A program made the translations under genes and the position numbers. A model generated the notes under the pieces. It worked only from the letters and a program-made list of their open reading frames with translations. It did no database searches and was not told the DNA's origin. Source: Nostoc sp. UHCC 0302 (GTDB taxonomy: Bacteria > Cyanobacteriota > Cyanobacteriia > Cyanobacteriales > Nostocaceae). Taken from it: DNA of 64,000 nt. Shown here piece by piece: positions 57,063-64,000 of the stretch; within the stretch, counting starts at the first letter, position 1, and each line of letters opens with the position of its first letter. Where the stretch lies: assembly GCF_038096175.1 (NCBI RefSeq), contig NZ_CP151099.1:1490501-1554500 (forward strand), in the 5' to 3' direction.

Positions 57063-57294
57063 AATTCGACGCTGATAATGGATCACATTTGGGATTCACA
57101 ATTTCTGTAGTAGCGAATCTCAACTTGCCCCATCAAAGTAGAAGTGTGAGACTATACAAACAACGCCTGTAAAAGTAGCTTCATATCTTGAATCCATGCA
57201 GGTGGACGAGAGTTTGTGTAGCTGCGACTTCTAGTCGCTAGCTACTATTTAGATTATTAATTAAAGTGAAACACTAGAGTTTTTGGAGCGGGTT

Positions 57295-58554
57295 ATGCTT
57301 AAGCAACTCATCCTTGAAAATTGGAAAAGTTTTCGTTATGCAGAACTTCCACTTGACCCGTTGACTGTTCTTATTGGTACAAATGCGAGTGGTAAATCTA
57401 ATGTAGTTGAAGCTTTAGAATTCTTACAAAGAACATTTATTAAGAAAGATGTTAAACCAGCTTTATTAGGTGATTCAACACTTTCTTCAATTCGCGGAGG
57501 CTTAGAGTGGGCTGCACTTAAGCCAGAAAAACAATTCACATTACAAGCTGTTATTTCAGGTGAAAATGAATATACAGATTATATTTACTCAATTACAATA
57601 CAAACAAAACCAATAATATGTATTTTGAATGAAAGTATAATCAGTCAAAATTACCAAAACAATGGAGAAGAAAAGCCTAAAAACATATTTTGTTTTAAAG
57701 CGTCTTCAAATTTGAGTAATTATGATAGAAAAATTGATGTTTTCGAAAATGATGTAGTCTCATCTGTGATTTGGGGAGATATTTTTTCTAAAACTCAAAC
57801 TATATTAAACGATGCTAGCTCAGGCTTTCTGAGTGAATTAAATCAAGATATGGCTGATAAAATATATAATTTAATTCAATATATAGAAAATATTTTTATT
57901 CTCAATCCTCTTCCATATAAAATGCGTAATTATTCAATAGTTTATGATAAATTAGAGGGTGATGCATCTAATATTGCAGGCGTGTTAGCCGCATTATCTG
58001 ATGAACAAAAAGCAGCAATAGAATCAACTTTATCTGAATATATTAAATATTTACCGGGAGGTGATATTCAAAGAGTATGGGCAGAAAAAGTTGGTAGATT
58101 TGGCACTGATGCAATGCTTTACTGTCAGGAAGAATGGAAGCCTGGACATATTACAGAAATTGATGCCAGAAGTATGTCAGATGGAACTTTACGATTTCTG
58201 GCAATACTCACAGCATTACTCACAAGGCCAGAAGGTAGTCAAATTGTAATTGAAGAAATAGATAGTGGGCTGCATCCATCGCGTGCAGAATTACTTGTCA
58301 GAATCTTACGAGAAATTGGCAGCAAAAGAAAAATTGATATTCTACTTACTACCCATAACCCAGCGTTACTTGATGCTTTAGGCCCAGAGATAGTTCCATT
58401 TGTGGTTGTTGCACACCGCGATAATGAAACCGGAGAAAGTAAACTTACGCTTTTAGAAGATATTGAGAATTTTCCTAAGTTGTTTGCATCCTATTCTTTA
58501 GGTGATATGACAACTAAGGGTGCAATTGAAAGAAGCCTTTCTCATGGCGAATAG
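57295..58554 (+). CDS. AAA-type (ABC/OLD-like) ATPase of a two-gene module
   Basis: 419 residues from ATG 57295, preceded by GGAG six bases upstream; an in-frame TTG lies 12 bases further upstream. Walker A GTNASGKS (28-35) near the N-terminus, signature-like SDGTLRFLAILTALL, Walker B QIVIEEIDSGLHPSR and LLTTHNPALLD near the C-terminus. This is the AAA_21/AAA_15 SMC-like fold with the insert between, typical of OLD and other defence ATPases. Its stop touches a possible GTG start of the next gene, so they are coupled. No TOPRIM domain on this protein. Confidence 0.88.
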   Translation: MLKQLILENWKSFRYAELPLDPLTVLIGTNASGKSNVVEALEFLQRTFIKKDVKPALLGDSTLSSIRGGLEWAALKPEKQFTLQAVISGENEYTDYIYSITIQTKPIICILNESIISQNYQNNGEEKPKNIFCFKASSNLSNYDRKIDVFENDVVSSVIWGDIFSKTQTILNDASSGFLSELNQDMADKIYNLIQYIENIFILNPLPYKMRNYSIVYDKLEGDASNIAGVLAALSDEQKAAIESTLSEYIKYLPGGDIQRVWAEKVGRFGTDAMLYCQEEWKPGHITEIDARSMSDGTLRFLAILTALLTRPEGSQIVIEEIDSGLHPSRAELLVRILREIGSKRKIDILLTTHNPALLDALGPEIVPFVVVAHRDNETGESKLTLLEDIENFPKLFASYSLGDMTTKGAIERSLSHGE

Positions 58555-58562
58555 TGACTAAT

Positions 58563-59084
58563 ATGAGAAAGGTGCTACTCATTGATACATCGCTTTTATG
58601 TGTTTGGTTACAAGTTCCAGGTAAAGAAATCGCTGGTAATAATAAATGGAATTTTGAGCGCGTAAATCAAAAAATTCAAGCAGAAATCGCTAAAGGGACA
58701 ACGCTAGTACTTCCTTTAGCCAGCGTTATAGAAACAGGTAATCATATTGCACAAGCCAAAACAAACACAATAAATAAGTACCCAACAGCTCAAAAATTTG
58801 CTGAAATCATAACTTATGCTGCTGATGAAACAACACCTTGGGCAGCTTTTAGTGAGCAGATTGTGCTTTGGCAGGCAGAAGCACTAAAAAATTTAGCGGC
58901 TCAATTTCCTACTCAAGCTGTACAAGAGACTTCTATGGGCGATGCTAGTATTGTGATCTTAGGTAAGCACTATCACCAAAAAGGTTTCTATGTAGAGTTT
59001 TTAACTGATGATGATGGGCTAAAATCTCAAGAACCACCTCCACCGCAACAACCTACACGTCGTAGCAGTCGCAGAAAAGCATAA
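58563..59084 (+). CDS. PIN-like putative nuclease, partner of the AAA ATPase
   Basis: 173 residues from ATG 58563; GTG at 58554 overlaps the stop of the ATPase gene and is an alternative. Acidic residues are spaced as in PIN nucleases: Asp8 in LLIDTSLL, Glu57 in VIETGNH, Asp127 in SMGDASIV and Asp149-151 in LTDDDG. The C-terminus is basic and Pro-rich (about 158-173). The call rests on spacing, not on a search. Pairing with an ATPase suggests a toxin or effector nuclease. Confidence 0.65.
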   Translation: MRKVLLIDTSLLCVWLQVPGKEIAGNNKWNFERVNQKIQAEIAKGTTLVLPLASVIETGNHIAQAKTNTINKYPTAQKFAEIITYAADETTPWAAFSEQIVLWQAEALKNLAAQFPTQAVQETSMGDASIVILGKHYHQKGFYVEFLTDDDGLKSQEPPPPQQPTRRSSRRKA

Positions 59085-59170
59085 AAAATCTTTGAGCGAT
59101 CGCCCATTCAACTTTCACATCAAGCTATCATCAAATACTGTGGCTTTTTTGTGCGTAACTCCTAGCATCT

Positions 59171-61795
59171 ATGACCGCTTCTCACTCCGAAACTCCATCT
59201 AGCAAGCCCGACGCTAGTACTTTTATTGCCGACCATAGACAGGTAGACCGCAGCAAGTTAAGTCAAATGTACCTGCACTATGTCGAGACAAAAGATAAAT
59301 ATCCTCACGCGATGTTGCTGTATCGGGTAGGAGATTTCTTTGAATGCTATTTCCAAGATGCTGTGACGCTAGCCCAACAATTGGAATTAGTCCTCACTAG
59401 CAAGCAAGCCGGAGAACAGGGACGGGTAGCAATGTCCGGTGTTCCGCATCACTCTTGGGAACGCTACACTACACTGTTGGTAGAGAAAGGTTATGCAGTG
59501 GTAATTTGCGACCAAGTAGAAGATGCAGCCGAAGCTACTGGAAGATTAGTACGGCGGGAAGTAACGCGCATCCTCACCCCTGGTACTCTGCTCGAAGATG
59601 GAATGCTAAAATCGAGCCGCAATAATTACTTAGCAGCAGTAGTTATTGCTGCAAATCATTGGGGTTTAGCTTACGCAGATATCTCTACAGGAGAATTCCT
59701 CACAACTCAAGGTAGCGATTTAGAACTCCTGACACAAGAATTAATGCGCTTGCAGCCTTCAGAGGTGTTAGTTCCTACCAACGCGCCCGATTTAGGTAGT
59801 TTACTCCGTCCCGGAGAAACTTCGCCGCATCTCCCCCAATGTTTGCCGCCATCATTTTGTTATAGTTTGCGATCGCAAGTTCCCTTTTCGCAAGCCGAAG
59901 CTAGACCTAAATTATTGCAGAAATTTAAAGTGCGATCGCTAGAAGGACTCGGTTGCGACCATCTCCCCCTCGCTGTCCGCGCCGCTGGTGGTCTTCTGGA
60001 ATATGTTGAAGATACTCAAAAAGAAAATCCAGTTTCCCTCCAGAGGCTACGCACCTACACCCCCACTGATTATCTAATTGTTGATAATCAAACTCGCCGT
60101 AACCTGGAAATTACTCAAACAGTCCGTGATGGCACTTTTCACGGTTCCCTACTTTGGGCATTAGATAGAACTAGTACAGCAATGGGTGGGCGGGCTTTGC
60201 GGCGATGGTTGTTGCAACCGCTACTCGATATTAAAGGCATTCGGGCGCGGCAAGACACCATCCAAGAATTGCAAGAAAATACGCCCCTGCGTCAAGATTT
60301 ACGGCAGTTGTTACGACAAATTTATGACCTAGAACGACTCACAGGCAGGGCGAGTTCTGGGAATGCTAGTGCTAGAGATTTAGTGGCTTTAGCAGATTCT
60401 CTGGCGCGCTTACCAGAATTATCTCGCTTAGTAACGGATGCTCGTTCTCCCTTTTTAAAAGCTTTGCAAAAAGTGCCGCCGATTTTATCAGAATTGGCAG
60501 AAAAATTACACGCGCATATTGTCGAGTCACCACCGATACTGATTAAAGAAGGTGGATTGATTCGTTCTGGGATTAATCCCCAGTTGGATGAGAGAAAGGC
60601 GACTGTCGAAGCAGACCAGCAATGGATTGCAAATTTAGAAGTTGACGAAAGAGCAAAAACGGGAATTCCCACGCTGAAGGTAGGATTTAACAAAACCTTT
60701 GGTTACTACATTAGTATTTCTCGTGCCAAAGCTGACCAAGTTCCTGCTAATTACATTCGCAAGCAAACGCTAACGAATGAGGAACGTTACATTACCCCAG
60801 AGTTGAAGGAACGAGAAGCGCGGATTCTCACGGCGCGGGATGATTTAAATCAGTTGGAATATGAGATTTTTGCCACACTGCGGGAAGAGGTGGGACAAGA
60901 GGCAGAGGTAATTCGCAATCTTTCTCGTGCAGTGGCGGCGGCGGATGTGTTGTGTGGTTTGGCTGAGTTGGCTGTACAACAAGGTTATTGTCGTCCAGAA
61001 ATGTTGTCAGGAAGGGAGATAACGATTGTTGATGGGCGTCATCCGGTGGTGGAACAGTCTTTGCCTGCGGGTTTCTTTGTGCCGAATTCAACGCAACTTG
61101 GTCAAGATGTAGAGACGCGATTAATCGCGTCTCTACAGGAGTCATTAGCATATGACCCAGAAAAAATTACAAATGACAACCCTGATTTAGTCATCCTCAC
61201 TGGCCCGAATGCCAGTGGCAAGAGTTGTTATTTGCGCCAGGTGGGATTGATTCAGTTAATGGCGCAGATTGGCAGTTTTGTGCCTGCTAAGTCTGCTAGG
61301 TTAGGAGTGTGCGATCGCATTTTCACTCGTGTAGGTGCAGTAGATGATTTGGCAACTGGTCAATCTACTTTTATGGTGGAAATGAATGAAACGGCGAATA
61401 TTCTCAACCATGCCACTTCTAGGTCGCTGGTATTATTAGATGAAATCGGCCGCGGTACAGCTACATTTGATGGTCTTTCGATTGCTTGGGCGGTAGCGGA
61501 ATATATAGCAGTCGATATTCGGGCGCGAACGATTTTTGCAACTCATTACCACGAGTTAAATGAACTCGCCACTATTTTACCGAATGTGGCAAATTATCAG
61601 GTGACGGTGAAGGAATTACCTGACCAAATTATCTTTTTGCACCAAGTTCAACCGGGAGGCGCTGATAAATCTTATGGAATTGAAGCCGGACGGTTAGCGG
61701 GTTTACCAGCAGTGGTGATTCAACGAGCAAGACAAGTTATGGGACAAATTGAGAAACACAGTAAGATTGCTCTAGGTTTGCAAAACCTCGATTGA
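59171..61795 (+). CDS. mutS: DNA mismatch repair protein
   Basis: 874 residues, MutS1 type. Mismatch-recognition domain with [13 protein letters not shown] (about 56-68, containing the Phe-X-Glu of mismatch reading), connector, core and clamp, then the ABC ATPase with Walker [10 protein letters not shown] (678-686), STFMVEM and [16 protein letters not shown], and FATHYHEL. Residues 647-656 ([10 protein letters not shown]) come from a translated palindromic repeat just before the ATPase domain (see findings). The ATG at 59171 fits the family. Confidence 0.96.
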   Translation: MTASHSETPSSKPDASTFIADHRQVDRSKLSQMYLHYVETKDKYPHAMLLYRVGDFFECYFQDAVTLAQQLELVLTSKQAGEQGRVAMSGVPHHSWERYTTLLVEKGYAVVICDQVEDAAEATGRLVRREVTRILTPGTLLEDGMLKSSRNNYLAAVVIAANHWGLAYADISTGEFLTTQGSDLELLTQELMRLQPSEVLVPTNAPDLGSLLRPGETSPHLPQCLPPSFCYSLRSQVPFSQAEARPKLLQKFKVRSLEGLGCDHLPLAVRAAGGLLEYVEDTQKENPVSLQRLRTYTPTDYLIVDNQTRRNLEITQTVRDGTFHGSLLWALDRTSTAMGGRALRRWLLQPLLDIKGIRARQDTIQELQENTPLRQDLRQLLRQIYDLERLTGRASSGNASARDLVALADSLARLPELSRLVTDARSPFLKALQKVPPILSELAEKLHAHIVESPPILIKEGGLIRSGINPQLDERKATVEADQQWIANLEVDERAKTGIPTLKVGFNKTFGYYISISRAKADQVPANYIRKQTLTNEERYITPELKEREARILTARDDLNQLEYEIFATLREEVGQEAEVIRNLSRAVAAADVLCGLAELAVQQGYCRPEMLSGREITIVDGRHPVVEQSLPAGFFVPNSTQLGQDVETRLIASLQESLAYDPEKITNDNPDLVILTGPNASGKSCYLRQVGLIQLMAQIGSFVPAKSARLGVCDRIFTRVGAVDDLATGQSTFMVEMNETANILNHATSRSLVLLDEIGRGTATFDGLSIAWAVAEYIAVDIRARTIFATHYHELNELATILPNVANYQVTVKELPDQIIFLHQVQPGGADKSYGIEAGRLAGLPAVVIQRARQVMGQIEKHSKIALGLQNLD
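61108..61137. repeat. 30-bp perfect palindrome inside mutS
   Basis: TGTAGAGACGCGATT and its complement, giving a perfect 30-base palindrome that continues the mutS frame. The same word (gacgcgat...atcgcgtc) is the hairpin in the miniature elements at 206, 5794 and 42129. Confidence 0.9.
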
Positions 61796-62604
61796 TGTTG
61801 TTTATTGACTAATTTCTTGTCCGCGTTGATCGATTAATGTTAGTGTTGCCAAAATAGCGTATTTATTAACAATTTATTGTTGTTAAATTATATTTGTAAT
61901 CAATCTACCGTAGCTCCACTCATAGACGCTAACTCGGTACTTTTTAGTATACTTTGGGTTGACTTCTATAACATTTGATTTTTGTTTACTTTGTCTTGAA
62001 TCCCGCTCCACAGATTGTGGTAAGACAATAAGATTCTATATCTTATTGTTATGAAAAGCAGTATTACTTAATTGAGAGCAAGATTAGACCAAAAAACCAG
62101 CATCAACTACGTCTTCAAAGGAAATTTTTAGATTATTGAATCCTAATTTATAATTTTTATTTAGCAGTGGTGCAGCCGGAAAAATAAAACACATGATGAA
62201 TGATTCTAACAGGCTAGCGACTGTGCCAAGATTCTAAAGGTGAAAGTTGCTTAATCAACTAAATAGAGAAAATATTCTTGAGTGAGTACGATTTAATTAC
62301 AGTTAATAACCCTTATATCTAACTTACTGATAAGCTTGTGCATTAATATTCCTGAAGTGCTATTAATGCAACGCTAACAAGAATCTTTAATCTTAAAAAG
62401 TGTTGTATTTATATTTTTTTCTCCATGTAACTATTTTAGTTCTACAAGGTCAGTCTACTTATTTAACTAAAATCAAGTAAATATATGGAATAAAAATCAC
62501 ATTTTTAGTATAATTTTAATTTCATGCTCTTTTAACCCAATTAACATTGTGTCTACTTTGAGCCAGAATAAACAAGAGACTTACTATTATATCCTTATAC
62601 TACC
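61796..62604. other. Intergenic region between mutS and the DUF4007 gene
   Basis: About 810 bases, strongly AT-rich (only a few GC-rich words near 61830-62030). No gene, repeat family, terminator or tRNA was recognised. It marks the left edge of the operon starting at 62605. Confidence 0.55.
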
Positions 62605-63519
62605 GTGATCCAAACTACTCTGAACTTTAAATATCTTGAAAATGCAGTAAATCCTGTATTTGCTAACCATGAAACTTTTCACCCTCGTTTTGGTTGGTTG
62701 AAAAAAGGATTTGATACAGCCAAGAAAAATCCAGATATCTTCTCGCAGGATGATGCTCCTGTACGTTTAGGTGTTGGGAAAAATATGGTACGTGCTATTC
62801 GTTATTGGTCTAGTGCATTCAAACTTCTTGATAAAAATAATTTACCAACAAAATTTGGGGAGAAACTTTTAGGAAATAATGGATGGGATGCTTATTTAGA
62901 AGATCCGGCATCATTATGGTTATTACATTGGAATTTGTTAAAACCCACTTGTGAAGCAGCTGCTTGGTATTATATTTTTAATGTTTTTCGAGATTTGGAT
63001 TTTACAAAAGAAGATATTTTAGTGGGTCTGAAAGATTATATAAATAATTTCAATAAAACTATTGCTGAATCTTCTTTTATTAAAGATGTAAATTGTATTT
63101 TAAGAATGTATGCGACACAAGATTTAATGAGAGACAATAGCCCAGTCGAAGATTCTATTGATTGTCCTTTTAACGAACTGGGTTTAATTCGCCATTTTGG
63201 GAAAAATTATCAGTTTAAAATCGGTGCAAAAGCGAATTTACCTCCATCAGTTATAGTCGCTACTTGTTTAGAATATGCTAGTTGGGCAAGTCAGGGAAGA
63301 CAGACCATTAACATTCCCAGTTTACTTTATGATGAAGGTAGTCCGGGGATGGTCTTTAAACTGACGGAAAGTATTTTATGTGCAGCTATTGAGATAGTTT
63401 CTAAAGAATTTGATACGATAGTTCTTTCCGACACCGCCGGATTAATTCAGCTATCTTTCCCCGACAGCCCAGAGATATTAGCAGAAGAAATTTTAGATAA
63501 ATATTATAACTTTAAATAA
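62605..63519 (+). CDS. DUF4007 family protein, first gene of a probable defence operon
   Basis: 304 residues from GTG 62605. The N-terminus reads FANHETFHPRFGWLKKGFD, the hallmark of DUF4007, followed by VRLGVGKNMVRAIRYW and a helical rest. DUF4007 proteins occur with BREX-type or phosphorothioation-related loci in my recollection (moderate certainty). The gene is more AT-rich than the core genes before it. It is 14 bases from the next gene and should be cotranscribed. Confidence 0.85.
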   Translation: MIQTTLNFKYLENAVNPVFANHETFHPRFGWLKKGFDTAKKNPDIFSQDDAPVRLGVGKNMVRAIRYWSSAFKLLDKNNLPTKFGEKLLGNNGWDAYLEDPASLWLLHWNLLKPTCEAAAWYYIFNVFRDLDFTKEDILVGLKDYINNFNKTIAESSFIKDVNCILRMYATQDLMRDNSPVEDSIDCPFNELGLIRHFGKNYQFKIGAKANLPPSVIVATCLEYASWASQGRQTINIPSLLYDEGSPGMVFKLTESILCAAIEIVSKEFDTIVLSDTAGLIQLSFPDSPEILAEEILDKYYNFK

Positions 63520-63533
63520 TAATGAAGGAAATT

Positions 63534-64000
63534 ATGACTAACAAAAAGCTATCGCATTATTTCAGCCTCCAGCGCCGCTATTCTCGTTCTATTAACCTAG
63601 AAAGAGATTTAGATAGTGTGGAAGCTTTAGAGGGTTATATTCTGACTAAAAGAGCAATTGATTCTCTCTCACGGATCTTAAATAGTTTTAGTTCTGATGA
63701 AGGAAATAGAGCTTGGACATTAACCAGTGTTTATGGTACTGGAAAATCTGCTTTTGCTCATTATTTAATTTCGCTATGTGCTAATTCTCAAAACAAAATG
63801 CACTCTAAAGCTTTATCAATAGCTGAAGATAAATTAGGTAAAGATAGTGAGATTTATCAATTAATTCAAGACAAAATTAACTCGGTAGGATTAATGAGGG
63901 CTGTGGCTACGGGACAAAGAGAACCGATTAGTCATACCATTATCAGAGCTTTATTAACAGGTGTTGATACTTTTTGGACTGCTACCCAAAAAAATAAAAT
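63534..64000 (+). CDS. N-terminal part of a P-loop ATPase, truncated by window end
   Basis: 155 complete codons, starting at ATG 63534 with AAGGA nine bases upstream. The N-terminus reads MTNKKLSHYFSLQRRYSRSI; a Walker A (VYGTGKSAFAHYL, about 77-89) lies after a conserved-looking entry. It is open to the window end, so the full length is unknown. The combination of DUF4007 and a large ATPase with an early P-loop resembles BrxC/PglY-type components of BREX or a related system. The assignment needs the downstream genes. Confidence 0.85.
   Translation, partial: MTNKKLSHYFSLQRRYSRSINLERDLDSVEALEGYILTKRAIDSLSRILNSFSSDEGNRAWTLTSVYGTGKSAFAHYLISLCANSQNKMHSKALSIAEDKLGKDSEIYQLIQDKINSVGLMRAVATGQREPISHTIIRALLTGVDTFWTATQKNK

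Overview
The window is a stretch of cyanobacterial chromosome, most likely from a filamentous, heterocyst-forming Nostocales species (Nostoc/Anabaena group). The evidence is light-dependent protochlorophyllide reductase, a PAM68-type photosystem II assembly protein, cyanophycin genes, HisZ, many multi-PAS hybrid kinases, frequent GCGATCGC (HIP1) octamers, and the dense short dispersed repeats and heptamer repeats typical of that group. No rRNA, phage, CRISPR array or transposase gene was seen. One tRNA (Ser-GGA) is present.

Layout. 0-6 kb: repeats, clpP (minus) with a twin-palindrome control region, and a 1269-residue GAF/PAS hybrid kinase. 6.5-19.4 kb: a metabolic block with a frameshifted type I-beta DAHP synthase, the rpsO-pam68 pair, a GH13 glucan enzyme, cyanophycinase divergent from a short CphA2-type cyanophycin synthetase, a methyltransferase, an intact type I-alpha DAHP synthase and a second GH13 paralogue. 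19.6-31 kb: small conserved cyanobacterial genes (DUF1823, acylphosphatase, DUF4870), envelope-related enzymes (polysaccharide deacetylase, GH25 lysozyme, retropepsin-like protease, a large DUF4082/dimethylformamidase-like protein), an oxidoreductase, a nucleoside phosphorylase and an ATP-grasp protein. 31-41.5 kb: tRNA-Ser, ferredoxins, a nuclease lipoprotein, an inositol-phosphatase-family enzyme, a J-domain/TPR protein overlapping hisZ, a LivF-type ABC ATPase, a pentapeptide-repeat protein, an exported beta carbonic anhydrase and a 2H phosphoesterase. 42-51 kb: por and a minus-strand signalling block of two hybrid kinases and an Rcp1-like response regulator. 51-57 kb: PAP2-like gene, crtE and folD, then a lipoprotein, a Nudix hydrolase and an AI-2E family permease. 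57-64 kb: an ATPase/PIN-like pair, mutS, and the start of a DUF4007 plus P-loop ATPase operon cut by the window end.

How the parts relate. Cyanophycinase and CphA2 handle storage and recycling of cyanophycin. The GH13 paralogues act on storage glucan, and the DAHP synthases feed aromatic synthesis. The best candidates for a less described system are the ATPase/PIN-like two-gene cassette (57.3-59.1 kb) and the DUF4007/ATPase operon at the right edge, which looks like the entry of a BREX-type or related defence island. A second theme is repeat invasion of genes: short dispersed repeats are translated in frame inside mutS and twice inside the 1435-residue kinase, and two genes take their start codon from a heptamer repeat.

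Limits: all family names come from motif recognition by eye, without database searches. Where an upstream TTG/GTG and a better-supported downstream ATG both existed, the ATG is given and this is stated.
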